Below are positions 30,334 through 39,446 of a stretch of DNA of 64,000 nt, piece after piece; position 1 is the first letter of the stretch; each line of letters opens with the position of its first letter. Made by a program: the position numbers and the translations under genes. The notes beneath the pieces are model-generated. The model searched no databases. It saw nothing but the letters and a program-made list of their open reading frames with translations, and was not told where the DNA came from. The DNA comes from Cedecea neteri (lineage in GTDB: Bacteria; Pseudomonadota; Gammaproteobacteria; Enterobacterales; Enterobacteriaceae): positions 124,001-188,000 of the forward strand of contig NZ_CP009459.1 in the NCBI RefSeq assembly GCF_000758325.1. The letters are read 5' to 3'.

Positions 30334-31326
30334 ATGCGACACAACGCTATTTTAGCCACAGCTCTTGCGACACTCGTTACCACCAGCGCTTTTGCCGCGG
30401 ACCTGCCGGGCAAAGGCATTACCGTTCAACCGGTACAGAGCACCATAGCCGAAGAAACCTTCCAGACGCTGCTGGTTAGCCGCGCGCTGGAGAAAATGGG
30501 CTACACCGTGAACAAGCCAAGTGAAGTCGACTATAACGTCGGCTACACCTCCATCGCTTCCGGCGACGCCACCTTCACCGCCGTTAACTGGCAGCCGCTG
30601 CATGATGATATGTACTCCGCGGCGGGCGGGAGCAAGAAATTCTACCGGGAAGGGACCTTCGTGACCGGCGCGGCTCAGGGCTACCTTATCGATAAAAAAA
30701 CCGCCGACCAGTACCACATCACCAATATCGAGCAGCTTAAAGATCCGAAAATCGCCAAACTGTTCGACAGCAACGGCGATGGCAAAGCTGACATGATGGG
30801 CTGTACGCCAGGCTGGGGCTGCGAGGCGGTGATTAATCACCAGAATGAAGCCTATAAGCTGGCGAACACCGTGACCGTGAATCACGGCAACTACTCGGCG
30901 ATGATGGCCGACACTATCGCGCGCTTCAAAGAAGGTAAGCCGGTGCTGTATTACACCTGGACGCCGTACTGGGTGAGCGATGTGCTGAAGCCGGGCAAAG
31001 ACGTGGTATGGCTGCAGGTGCCGTTCTCTTCCCTGCCGGGCGAGCAGAAAGATATTGATACTAAACTGCCTAACGGGGCGAACTACGGCTTCCCGGTGAA
31101 CACCATGCACATTGTGGCCAACAAGGCCTGGGCCGAGAAAAACCCACAGGCGGCGAAGCTGTTTGCCATCATGAAATTGCCGCTGGCGGATATCAATGCC
31201 CAGAATGCGATGATGCATAACGGTAAGTCTTCTGAGGCCGACATTAACGGCCACGTCGACGGCTGGATTAAGGCGCACCAGGCGCAGTTTGACGGCTGGG
31301 TGAAAGAGGCATTAGCGGCGAAATAA
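30334..31326 (+). CDS. proX: Glycine betaine-binding periplasmic protein ProX
   Basis: The 330-residue protein has the same length as E. coli ProX, with a 21-residue signal peptide ([11 protein letters not shown]). Trp-rich segments ([24 protein letters not shown]) supply the aromatic cage for the quaternary amine, and GCTPGWGCE has the conserved Cys pair. AAGGAATA precedes the ATG. Confidence 0.97.
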   Translation: MRHNAILATALATLVTTSAFAADLPGKGITVQPVQSTIAEETFQTLLVSRALEKMGYTVNKPSEVDYNVGYTSIASGDATFTAVNWQPLHDDMYSAAGGSKKFYREGTFVTGAAQGYLIDKKTADQYHITNIEQLKDPKIAKLFDSNGDGKADMMGCTPGWGCEAVINHQNEAYKLANTVTVNHGNYSAMMADTIARFKEGKPVLYYTWTPYWVSDVLKPGKDVVWLQVPFSSLPGEQKDIDTKLPNGANYGFPVNTMHIVANKAWAEKNPQAAKLFAIMKLPLADINAQNAMMHNGKSSEADINGHVDGWIKAHQAQFDGWVKEALAAK

Positions 31327-31330
31327 ACAG

Positions 31331-31441
31331 CCCCTCACCCTAACCCTCTCCCCAAAGGGGAGAGGGAATAAACCGGCACACATATTTGCCTTCCTCCTTC
31401 TTTTCCCCTCTCCCTCTCAGGGAGAGGGCCGGGGTGAGGGT
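31331..31441. repeat. Paired inverted extragenic repeat, copy 2
   Basis: It has the same ends as the element at 22389-22498 (left CCCTCACCCTAACCCTCTCC, right GGGAGAGGGCCGGGGTGAGG), with a different middle. It begins 5 bases after the proX stop and may act as a transcript end or mRNA stabiliser. Confidence 0.75.
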
Positions 31442-31533
31442 CAATAACCGCACGATCCGACACCCACCTTCGCTTCTGCTGTCATCATTTTTCGCTATTA
31501 TTCAGACCTCTCTTTGGCAAGTTGAAGATAATA

Positions 31534-32712
31534 ATGAAAAACAACACTCACGAACTCAGCCCGGCGCTGATCGTCCTGATGTCCGTCGCGACCGGCCTCG
31601 CGGTTGCCAGCAACTACTACGCGCAGCCGCTGCTCGATACCATCGCAAACGCCTTTTCGCTCTCGGTGAATCAGGCCGGTTTTATCGTTACCACTGCCCA
31701 GCTCGGCTATGCCGCAGGCCTGTTACTGCTGGTGCCGCTTGGCGACATGTTCGAGCGCCGGGGGCTGATCGTCTTTATGACGCTGCTGGCGGCAGGTGGG
31801 ATGCTGATCACCGCCACCAGCCAGTCCCTGTGGATGATGATTCTGGGTACCGCGCTGACCGGGCTTTTCTCCGTGGTGGCGCAGATTCTTGTGCCGTTTG
31901 CCGCGACGCTCGCGGCACCGGAAAAGCGCGGGAAAGTGGTCGGGACTATCATGAGCGGGCTGCTGCTTGGGATCCTGCTGGCACGTACCGTGGCCGGTTT
32001 GTTGGCAAGCCTTGGCGGCTGGCGCACCGTTTATTGGGTTGCCAGCGTGTTGATGGCGCTGATGGCGCTGGCCCTGTGGCGCGGACTGCCGCAGGTGAAG
32101 CAGGACAGCCACCTCAACTACCCGCAGCTGCTGACCTCTATCTTCAGCCTGTTTATTAAAAATAGCCTGCTGCGCACCCGCGCCCTGCTGGGCTGCCTGA
32201 CCTTTGCCAACTTCAGCATTCTCTGGACGTCGATGGCGTTCCTGCTGGCTTCCCCGCCGTTTAACTATTCCGAAGGGGTCATCGGTCTGTTCGGCCTTGC
32301 GGGAGCTGCTGGCGCACTCGGCGCTCGCCCCGCTGGCGGGCTGGTTGATAAAGGCAAAGGGCACCACACCACCACTATTGGCCTGCTGCTGCTGTTACTT
32401 TCCTGGGCAGCGATCGCTTTTGGTCAGTTCTCTGCCATCGCCCTGATTGTGGGTATTCTGGTGCTGGATCTCACCGTCCAGGGTGTCCACATCACCAACC
32501 AGAGCCTGATCTATCGCATGATGCCGGAAGCCCGTAACCGACTGACCGCCGGGTACATGACCAGCTACTTCATTGGCGGCGCGGCGGGGTCTCTAATTTC
32601 AGCGAGCGCTTACCAACATGCTGGCTGGAACGGGGTGTGTATTGCTGGCGCCAGCGTCGCCCTACTAAATTTGGTAGTGTGGTGGCGCGGATACCAGCGG
32701 CAGGCCGATTAG
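31534..32712 (+). CDS. MFS transporter, YgaY-type
   Basis: The 392-residue protein has 12 hydrophobic segments and the signature LGDMFERRGLIVFMTLLA in loop 2-3. Its place just after proX corresponds to ygaY, which is broken in E. coli K-12 and appears whole here. An upstream in-frame TTG adds four residues; the ATG at 31534 is preferred although its ribosome site (GAAG) is weak. The region 32340 onward is fully in frame. The substrate is unknown; similar proteins export sugars or drugs. Confidence 0.85.
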   Translation: MKNNTHELSPALIVLMSVATGLAVASNYYAQPLLDTIANAFSLSVNQAGFIVTTAQLGYAAGLLLLVPLGDMFERRGLIVFMTLLAAGGMLITATSQSLWMMILGTALTGLFSVVAQILVPFAATLAAPEKRGKVVGTIMSGLLLGILLARTVAGLLASLGGWRTVYWVASVLMALMALALWRGLPQVKQDSHLNYPQLLTSIFSLFIKNSLLRTRALLGCLTFANFSILWTSMAFLLASPPFNYSEGVIGLFGLAGAAGALGARPAGGLVDKGKGHHTTTIGLLLLLLSWAAIAFGQFSAIALIVGILVLDLTVQGVHITNQSLIYRMMPEARNRLTAGYMTSYFIGGAAGSLISASAYQHAGWNGVCIAGASVALLNLVVWWRGYQRQAD

Positions 32713-32757
32713 CGCGATATCGTCGCTTCCCGTAAGGGAAATTGAAGATGTAATGGC

Positions 32758-32783
32758 GGGGACAGTCTGTTAAGGTTGTCCCC
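32758..32783 (+). terminator. Hairpin downstream of the YgaY-type gene
   Basis: GGGGACA (32758-32764) pairs with TGTCCCC (32777-32783); followed by GTTTAC. A moderate terminator. Confidence 0.55.
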
Positions 32784-32979
32784 GTTTACTAATTCGAGTG
32801 ACATTAACGCAGGTTATTTATTAACACCCTATATGGATAGACCCGCAACTGTTTCAGCCGACAACCGCCACGGGGCGGAATTGTTCTTCAGTCTGAAAGC
32901 AGCGTTTCCATTGCCATTTCTCCTGTCCTCAAGGCACAAAGCCTCCGGCTTCGCTGCCGTTAAACGCCGTTATACCACT

Positions 32980-33072
32980 CGAAACCCATTTTCTCTCCCC
33001 ACGCTGCTTAGCGCTCTGGGCTACGGCTTAGCGTGGTTTACGCCGATGGTGGCAACAACCAAACGTATATAA
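32980..33072 (+). pseudogene. ygaH: Remnant of ygaH 3' end
   Basis: A frame through this segment reads PTLLSALGYGLAW, which matches the C-terminal end of E. coli YgaH (PTLLSALAYGLAW as I recall it), the small subunit of the YgaZH valine exporter. Upstream of it neither the rest of ygaH nor ygaZ is recognisable, although E. coli has both genes between ygaY and mprA. The tail then runs past the normal end. This looks like a deletion scar that kept the last 20 or so codons. A short repeat element overlaps its end. Confidence 0.6.
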
Positions 33073-33100
33073 ACGTATACAAACGCATATAAACGTATAA
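33061..33100. repeat. Four 10-bp direct repeats upstream of mprA
   Basis: AAACGTATAT, AAACGTATAC, AAACGCATAT and AAACGTATAA follow each other without gaps, so the unit repeats at almost exactly one helical turn. They end 67 bases before the mprA start. Confidence 0.9.
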
Positions 33101-33167
33101 ATAATGCATTTACTTTATTTGTCACCATCGTTACTATATCGGCTGCAACTAATGAGGTTATGCCAAA

Positions 33168-33698
33168 ATGGATAGTTCGTTCACGCCCATAGAACAAATG
33201 CTGAAGTTCCGCGCCAAACGTTATCAGGAGTTCCCGTACCAGGAAGTTCTGTTGACGCGTCTTTGTATGCACATGCAGGGTAAACTGCTGGAAAACCGCA
33301 ATAAGATGCTGAAGGCGCAGGGGATCAACGAGACCTTATTCATGGCACTCATTACCCTTGAGTCCCAGGAAAACCATAGCATCCAGCCTTCTGAACTGAG
33401 CTGCGCGCTGGGTTCATCCCGCACTAACGCCACGCGTATTGCCGATGAGCTGGAAAAACGCGGCTGGATTGAGCGCCGTGAAAGCGACAACGACCGCCGC
33501 TGCCTGCATCTGCATTTGACCGAAAAAGGTCACGAATTCCTGCGTCAGGTACTGCCACCGCAGCATAACTGCCTGCATCAACTGTGGTCCGCTCTGGATG
33601 CTGACGAAAAAACACAGCTGGAAACAATCACCCGTAAGCTGCTCAACCGCCTCGACCAGATGGAAGAGGACAAAGTGATCCTTGAAGCTCTGAGCTAA
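33168..33698 (+). CDS. mprA: MarR-family repressor MprA (EmrR)
   Basis: The 176-residue regulator matches E. coli MprA in length. The winged helix covers [52 protein letters not shown] (about 67-118). MprA represses emrAB and is released by hydrophobic drugs and uncouplers. It is the first gene of the mprA-emrA-emrB operon. Confidence 0.97.
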   Translation: MDSSFTPIEQMLKFRAKRYQEFPYQEVLLTRLCMHMQGKLLENRNKMLKAQGINETLFMALITLESQENHSIQPSELSCALGSSRTNATRIADELEKRGWIERRESDNDRRCLHLHLTEKGHEFLRQVLPPQHNCLHQLWSALDADEKTQLETITRKLLNRLDQMEEDKVILEALS

Positions 33699-33749
33699 GC
33701 TTTCACCGTCTGTACGTCTGACAACAATCCGATTTCAAAACTACTTTCA

Positions 33750-33772
33750 GGCCAGCAATCTCCTTGCTGGCC
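33750..33772 (+). other. mprA-emrA intercistronic hairpin
   Basis: GGCCAGCAA (33750-33758) pairs perfectly with TTGCTGGCC (33764-33772). It lies between mprA and emrA with no strong T run, so it probably limits read-through or protects the mprA message. Confidence 0.55.
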
Positions 33773-33833
33773 TGTCAGGTCTAACAGGTCGGCTCAGCTG
33801 ACCGGAAATAATAATAACCAGGTGGAGATTAGC

Positions 33834-35006
33834 ATGAGCGCAAATGCGGAGACTCAAGCCCCGCAGCAACCGGCTAACAAGAAGGGGAAGCGTAAAAGCG
33901 CCCTGATCTTGTTGACCTTGCTCTTTGTCATTATTGCTGTGGCATATGGAATCTATTGGTTTTTGGTGCTGCGTCACTATGAAGAGACCGATGATGCTTA
34001 TGTGGCAGGAAATCAGGTGCAGATCATGGCCCAGGTTTCCGGTAGCGTCACCAAAGTCTGGGCGGACAATACCGATTATGTGAAACAGGGTGACGTGCTG
34101 GTCAGCCTCGACCGCGCCGACGCAGAACAGGCGTTCGAGAAGGCCAAAACCCAACTGGCCTCCAGCGTGCGGCAGACTCGCCAGCTGATGATCAACAGCA
34201 AGCAGTATCAGGCCAATATCGAACTGCAGAAAACGGCTCTGGCACAGGCGCAAAGCGACCTGAACCGCCGTATTCCGCTGGGCAGTGCCAATCTGATTGG
34301 CCGCGAAGAACTGCAGCACGCCCGTGATGCGGTCACCAGCGCTCAGGCTCAGTTGGATGTGGCCGTGCAGCAATACAACGCCAACCAGGCCATGATTCTC
34401 GGTACCAAACTGGAAGAGCAGCCTGCGGTTCAACAGGCGGCGACCGAAGTGCGTAACAGCTGGATGGCGCTGCAGCGCACCACTATCGTTAGCCCAATGA
34501 CCGGCTATGTTTCCCGCCGTGCCGTGCAGGTTGGCGCCCAAATTAGCCCGTCCACGGCGCTGATGGCTATCGTGCCTGCAAGCGGTATGTGGGTTGACGC
34601 TAACTTTAAAGAAACTCAGCTGGCGCATATGCGCATTGGCCAGACAGCCACCATCGTCAGCGATATCTACGGTGATGACGTGAAGTACACCGGGAAAGTT
34701 GTCGGCCTGGATATGGGCACCGGCAGCGCCTTCTCGCTGCTGCCAGCGCAGAACGCCACCGGGAACTGGATCAAAGTGGTTCAGCGCCTGCCGGTTCGTA
34801 TCGAGCTGGATGCCAAACAGGTTGAACAACATCCGCTGCGTATCGGCCTGTCCACGCTGGTAAACGTGGATACCAGCAACCGCGACGGGAGCGTACTGTC
34901 ATCTCAGACCCGCACCACGCCGGTTTACGAGAGTAACGCGCGTGAGCTGAATCTAACGCCGGCTAACCAGCTTATTGACCAGATTATTCAGGCCAATGCG
35001 GGTTAA
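33834..35006 (+). CDS. emrA: Membrane fusion protein EmrA
   Basis: The 390-residue adaptor is the same length as E. coli EmrA and starts MSANAETQAPQQP at the ATG at 33834 (GTGGAG upstream). It has one N-terminal membrane helix (ALILLTLLFVIIAVAYGIYWFLVL), a biotinyl-lipoyl-like hairpin domain and a coiled-coil hairpin (about 95-200). It links EmrB in the inner membrane to TolC. Confidence 0.97.
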   Translation: MSANAETQAPQQPANKKGKRKSALILLTLLFVIIAVAYGIYWFLVLRHYEETDDAYVAGNQVQIMAQVSGSVTKVWADNTDYVKQGDVLVSLDRADAEQAFEKAKTQLASSVRQTRQLMINSKQYQANIELQKTALAQAQSDLNRRIPLGSANLIGREELQHARDAVTSAQAQLDVAVQQYNANQAMILGTKLEEQPAVQQAATEVRNSWMALQRTTIVSPMTGYVSRRAVQVGAQISPSTALMAIVPASGMWVDANFKETQLAHMRIGQTATIVSDIYGDDVKYTGKVVGLDMGTGSAFSLLPAQNATGNWIKVVQRLPVRIELDAKQVEQHPLRIGLSTLVNVDTSNRDGSVLSSQTRTTPVYESNARELNLTPANQLIDQIIQANAG

Positions 35007-35021
35007 TAAAGCGGAGGGTGT

Positions 35022-36560
35022 ATGGCACAACAAAAACCGCTAGAAGGCGCCCAGCTGGTCATTATGACCATCGCCCTGTCGCTGGCGACCTTTATGCAGG
35101 TGCTGGACTCCACCATCGCTAACGTGGCTATCCCGACGATTGCCGGTAACCTTGGCTCATCTCTGAGCCAGGGCACGTGGGTTATCACCTCGTTTGGGGT
35201 GGCGAACGCCATCTCCATCCCAATCACCGGCTGGCTGGCAAAACGCTTCGGGGAAGTGAGGCTGTTCCTGTGGTCGACCGTGCTGTTTGCTATCGCCTCC
35301 TGGGCGTGCGGCATGTCGAACAGCCTGACGATGCTGATCTTCTTCCGCGTTATCCAGGGGATCGTTGCCGGGCCGCTGATTCCGCTGTCGCAGAGCCTGC
35401 TGCTGAGCAACTATCCGCCCGCCAAGCGCAGCATTGCGCTGGCACTGTGGTCGATGACGGTGATCGTGGCGCCTATTTGCGGCCCGATTCTGGGCGGCTA
35501 TATCAGCGACAACTATCACTGGGGCTGGATCTTCTTCATCAACGTGCCGATTGGTATCGTCGTGGTGCTGATGAGCCTGCAGGCCCTGCGAGGCCGCGAA
35601 ACCCGAACCGAGCAGCGCCGTATTGACGGCGTGGGGCTTGCCTTGCTGGTACTTGGGATCGGTAGCCTGCAGATCATGCTCGACCGGGGTAAAGAGCTGG
35701 ACTGGTTTAACTCGACGGAAATCATCGTATTGACGGTGATTGCGGTGGTCACCATCAGCTTCCTGATTGTCTGGGAGCTGACCGACGATAACCCGATAGT
35801 CGATCTGTCGCTGTTTAAGTCGCGAAACTTTACCATCGGCTGTCTGTGTATCAGTCTCGCCTACATGCTCTACTTCGGCGCGATTGTGCTGCTGCCGCAG
35901 CTATTACAGGAAGTATATGGCTATACCGCGACCTGGGCCGGGCTTGCGTCCGCGCCGGTGGGGGTCATCCCGGTGCTGCTATCGCCAATTATCGGCCGCT
36001 TCGCGCACAAGCTCGATATGCGCCGCCTGGTGACCTTCAGCTTCATTATGTATGCGGTGTGCTTCTACTGGCGCGCATATACCTTTGAGCCGGGCATGGA
36101 CTTCGCCGCGTCGGCCTGGCCGCAGTTTATTCAGGGCTTTGCGGTGGCGTGCTTCTTCATGCCGCTGACCACGATTACCCTGTCTGGCCTGCCGCCGGAG
36201 CGCCTTGCCGCGGCGTCGAGCCTGTCGAACTTTACCCGTACTCTGGCGGGTTCGATTGGGACGTCGATAACCACCACGCTGTGGACGAACCGCGAGTCGC
36301 TGCACCATGCGCAGCTGACGGAGTCTGTCACGCCGTATAACCCGAACTCGGTTGAAACCTACAACCAGCTGCAGGGTTTAGGCATGTCGCACCAGCAGGC
36401 TTCCGGCTACATCGCCCAGCAGATCACCAACCAGGGGCTGATCATCTCCGCCAACGAGATTTTCTGGTTCTCGGCAGGGGTGTTTATTCTGCTGCTTGGC
36501 CTGGTGTGGTTTGCCAAACCGCCTTTCGGGGCGGGCGGTGGCGGCGGTGGCGCGCACTGA
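35022..36560 (+). CDS. emrB: Multidrug MFS transporter EmrB
   Basis: The 512-residue protein is a DHA2 transporter with about 14 membrane helices (LDSTIANVAIPTIAGNLG; TGWLAKRFGEVRLFLWS). Its length equals E. coli EmrB. It pumps hydrophobic toxins such as CCCP and nalidixic acid through EmrA-TolC. The C-terminus ends in a Gly run and AH. Confidence 0.97.
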   Translation: MAQQKPLEGAQLVIMTIALSLATFMQVLDSTIANVAIPTIAGNLGSSLSQGTWVITSFGVANAISIPITGWLAKRFGEVRLFLWSTVLFAIASWACGMSNSLTMLIFFRVIQGIVAGPLIPLSQSLLLSNYPPAKRSIALALWSMTVIVAPICGPILGGYISDNYHWGWIFFINVPIGIVVVLMSLQALRGRETRTEQRRIDGVGLALLVLGIGSLQIMLDRGKELDWFNSTEIIVLTVIAVVTISFLIVWELTDDNPIVDLSLFKSRNFTIGCLCISLAYMLYFGAIVLLPQLLQEVYGYTATWAGLASAPVGVIPVLLSPIIGRFAHKLDMRRLVTFSFIMYAVCFYWRAYTFEPGMDFAASAWPQFIQGFAVACFFMPLTTITLSGLPPERLAAASSLSNFTRTLAGSIGTSITTTLWTNRESLHHAQLTESVTPYNPNSVETYNQLQGLGMSHQQASGYIAQQITNQGLIISANEIFWFSAGVFILLLGLVWFAKPPFGAGGGGGGAH

Positions 36561-36884
36561 CATTTCTCACTAAAGGAGCCTTCGTTCCGGAGGCTCCTAC
36601 TTCCCAACCTAAAATATCTCTCACCCTTCACGATTTATTATCAGTCAGAAAATTCTGACAGCAATCAGAGTGGAAACTCAATTGCCCTCTTTTTTTAAAA
36701 ATCCTATCATCGCCGCAAACAACCACCCTCAAGTAATAAAAATAAAATCAATAAGTTACATAAATTTCATTAATGCACTTCAATTAGAAAACATTAGAAC
36801 CCTTTAGCACCAAAACCGGGCAGGAAAATAGATTTTTACCAGGATGTAATCCCAGCATTAATATTGCTAACTAAGGAGATATCT
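36561..36884. other. AT-rich gap between emrB and assT
   Basis: The left end holds the emrB hairpin. The remaining 280 or so bases are AT-rich and contain the assT promoter and leader, but no clear -35/-10 pair or operator can be named. The change in composition marks the left edge of the inserted assT-dsbLI module. Confidence 0.5.
36574..36598 (+). terminator. Hairpin downstream of emrB
   Basis: AGGAGCCT (36574-36581) pairs with AGGCTCCT (36591-36598), 13 bases past emrB. The T content after it is low. Confidence 0.55.
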
Positions 36885-38681
36885 ATGTTTACCAAAGCCA
36901 AGAAAACGTTGGTCGCAGGCACTGTCGCTCTGGCATTTGGCCTGACGGCCACGGGCGCTATTGCCGCCGGGATGCCGCCGGCCCCCTCAGCGGCCAGCCT
37001 CGGTGCTGTAATAGTAGACCCCTACGGCAATGCCCCGCTGACGGCACTGATAGACATGGCCGGGCATAAAATTACTGATGTAAAGGTCACCATTCATGGC
37101 AAAGGAGACAAAGGGGTGCCGATCAGCTACAGCGTCGGCGCGCAGTCGCTAAAAAACTATGATGGCGTACCGATCTTCGGCCTGTATCAAAAGCATGAGA
37201 ACAAGGTGACCGTCGAGTTTAAAGAAAAGGGCAAACTCATAAAGGACGAGTACACGATCAGAACAACGGCCATCTCCAACAAATATATGGACAACCGCTC
37301 CCTGAGCGATCTTCAGCAAACGAAGGTGGTCAAGGTTGCAAAGGGCTTTGAAGACCGCCTCTATCTGGTCAACACCCATACCTTTAACGCTCAGGGCGCA
37401 GACCTGCACTGGCACGGCGAGAAAGATAAGAATGCCGGCCTCCTTGATGCGGGTCCGGCATCAGGTGCCCTGCCGTTTGACATACCGCCGTTTACCTTCG
37501 TTGTCGATACGCAAGGGGAATATCGCTGGTGGCTGTCTCAGGATGCCATATACAACAGCCACGATGTTGACATCAACAAGCGCGGATATCTCATGGGTAT
37601 TCGCGAAACCCCACGCGGCACGTTCACGGCCGTGCAGGGTCAACACTGGTATGAGTTTGATATGCTCGGTCAATTCCTGGTCGACCATAAGCTGCCGCGT
37701 GGCTACATGGATGCGACCCATGAATCTGTTGAGACCCCTAAAGGCACCGTGCTGCTTCGCGTTGGCAAGCGGAACTATGTTCGCGAAGATGGCCAGCGTG
37801 TTCACACCATCCGCGACCACATCATTGAAGTTGACAAATCTGGCCGAGTCATTGACGTGTGGGACCTGAACCTGATTCTTGACCCGCTGCGCGACAGCCT
37901 GCTTGGCTCACTGGACGCGGGGGCTGTCTGTGTTAACGTCGATTTAGACAACGCGGGCAAGACCGCCAAGCTGGAACCCGATACACCGTTCGGCGATGCG
38001 CTGGGTGTCGGGCCGGGGCGCAACTGGGCACACGTAAACTCTATTGCATACGACCAGAAAGACGACGCTATCATCCTGTCATTCCGCCATCAGGGCGTAG
38101 TGAAAATCACTCGTGACAAGCAGGTGAAGTGGATCCTCGCACCAGCGGAAGGCTGGAACGAGAAGCTGGCGCCTAAGTTGCTCAAGCCGGTTGACGCCAA
38201 CGGTAAACCACTCAAGTGCGCCAGCAACGGCAAGTGCGAGAACACCGATTTCGATTTCAGCTATACGCAGCATACCGCCTGGCTTTCCAGCAAAGGCACA
38301 CTGACGGTATTTGATAACGGGGATGGCAGAGGCCTTGAGCAACCCGCCCTGCCAACTATGAAGTATTCCCGCTTTGTTGAGTACAAGATCGACGAACAAA
38401 ACATGACTGTCCAACAGGTATGGGAATACGGTAAAGATCGCGGCTACGACTGGTACAGCCCGATCACTTCCATCGTGGAGTACCAAAAAGACCGTGACAC
38501 CATGTTCGGCTTCGGCGGCTCAATTAACTTGTTTGAGATAGGCAAACCGACCATCGGCAAACTGAACGAAATCGACTACACAACCAAGGACGTGAAAGTC
38601 GAAATCGATGTTCTGTCTGACAAACCCAACCAGGCGCACTATCGCGCCGTTCTGGTTCGCCCTGAAAACATGTTTAAGTAA
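36885..38681 (+). CDS. assT: Periplasmic arylsulfate sulfotransferase AssT
   Basis: The 598-residue precursor has the same length as AssT of uropathogenic E. coli. A 27-residue signal peptide (ending GAIA-AGMP) gives mature numbering in which the conserved residues fall where expected: Cys418 and Cys424 (CASNGKC) and the catalytic His436 in YTQHTAWL, which becomes sulfated during catalysis. The enzyme moves sulfate between phenolic compounds without PAPS. The strong site AAGGAGAT precedes the ATG at 36885. It is followed by dsbL and dsbI, which make the Cys418-Cys424 disulfide. The upstream extension to an earlier ATG is not favoured. Confidence 0.96.
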   Translation: MFTKAKKTLVAGTVALAFGLTATGAIAAGMPPAPSAASLGAVIVDPYGNAPLTALIDMAGHKITDVKVTIHGKGDKGVPISYSVGAQSLKNYDGVPIFGLYQKHENKVTVEFKEKGKLIKDEYTIRTTAISNKYMDNRSLSDLQQTKVVKVAKGFEDRLYLVNTHTFNAQGADLHWHGEKDKNAGLLDAGPASGALPFDIPPFTFVVDTQGEYRWWLSQDAIYNSHDVDINKRGYLMGIRETPRGTFTAVQGQHWYEFDMLGQFLVDHKLPRGYMDATHESVETPKGTVLLRVGKRNYVREDGQRVHTIRDHIIEVDKSGRVIDVWDLNLILDPLRDSLLGSLDAGAVCVNVDLDNAGKTAKLEPDTPFGDALGVGPGRNWAHVNSIAYDQKDDAIILSFRHQGVVKITRDKQVKWILAPAEGWNEKLAPKLLKPVDANGKPLKCASNGKCENTDFDFSYTQHTAWLSSKGTLTVFDNGDGRGLEQPALPTMKYSRFVEYKIDEQNMTVQQVWEYGKDRGYDWYSPITSIVEYQKDRDTMFGFGGSINLFEIGKPTIGKLNEIDYTTKDVKVEIDVLSDKPNQAHYRAVLVRPENMFK

Positions 38682-38689
38682 ACGATCTC

Positions 38690-38712
38690 AAAGCCCTGAC
38701 TGGCAGGGCTTT
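38690..38712 (+). terminator. Attenuating hairpin between assT and dsbL
   Basis: AAAGCCCTG (38690-38698) pairs perfectly with CAGGGCTTT (38704-38712), 8 bases past assT. It is terminator-like, with a short T run in the stem end and after it, and would make dsbLI expression lower than assT. Confidence 0.6.
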
Positions 38713-38762
38713 ATAGCTTTGTACTGATTTAAAAACAAATTAAGTGCTAAGGAGTGCCCATT

Positions 38763-39434
38763 ATGTATACCAGTCCATTAAAAAGACTCTTCAAAGGCGC
38801 ATTGTGCGCAGGCTTGCTGGCTACGTCGTTTTTGGCTTCAGCCTTTACCGAAGGAACTGACTATATTGTTCTGGAGAAGCCGATTCCAAATGCGGAAAAA
38901 ACCCTGATTAAGGTGTTCAGCTACGACTGCCCTTTTTGTTACAAGTACGACAAAGCCGTAACCGCTCCGGTGGCTAAAAAAGTCGCCGATATCGTCACAT
39001 TTGCCCCTTTCCATCTGGAAACCAAAGGTCAGTACGGCCTCCAGGGCAGCGAAATTTTTGCAGTCATGCTGGCAAAAGATCACGCGGCCGGCATCTCTAT
39101 TTTTGACGACAAATCTCAGTTTAAAAAAGCCAAATTTGCGTACTACATTGCCTACCACGACAAGAAACAGCGCTGGTCTGACGGTAAAGATCCAGAAGCC
39201 TTTATCAAAACGGGACTGGACGCCGCGGGTATGAACAAAGCCGACTTTGAGGCCGCGTTAAAACAGCCTGCCGTTCAGGAGACTCTGGAAAAATGGAAAG
39301 CGTCCTCCTATGACGTGGCGAAGATCCAGGGCGTTCCCGCTTACGTCGTTAATGGCAAATACCTGATCATGACAAAGAGCATTAAGTCTATCGATTCGCT
39401 GGCTGAACTGATTCGGGAGCTGGCCGAAAAATAG
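38763..39434 (+). CDS. dsbL: Thiol:disulfide oxidoreductase DsbL
   Basis: The 223-residue DsbA-like protein has a signal peptide of about 27 residues and the active site CPFC (Cys56/Cys59; Cys29/Cys32 in the mature protein). DsbL is a highly oxidising DsbA variant dedicated to AssT. The ATG at 38763 is used because the GTG nine bases before it lies within the ribosome site AAGGAG. The cis-Pro loop IQGVPAYVVNG is intact. Confidence 0.95.
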   Translation: MYTSPLKRLFKGALCAGLLATSFLASAFTEGTDYIVLEKPIPNAEKTLIKVFSYDCPFCYKYDKAVTAPVAKKVADIVTFAPFHLETKGQYGLQGSEIFAVMLAKDHAAGISIFDDKSQFKKAKFAYYIAYHDKKQRWSDGKDPEAFIKTGLDAAGMNKADFEAALKQPAVQETLEKWKASSYDVAKIQGVPAYVVNGKYLIMTKSIKSIDSLAELIRELAEK

Positions 39435-39446
39435 GGATTTCACAAT

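Noticed and set aside
33061-33100. Possible CRISPR array
   Set aside because: Units are 10 bp with no spacers and no cas genes nearby.
33747-34832. Antisense frame of 361 codons within emrA
   Set aside because: Shadow of emrA on the opposite strand.
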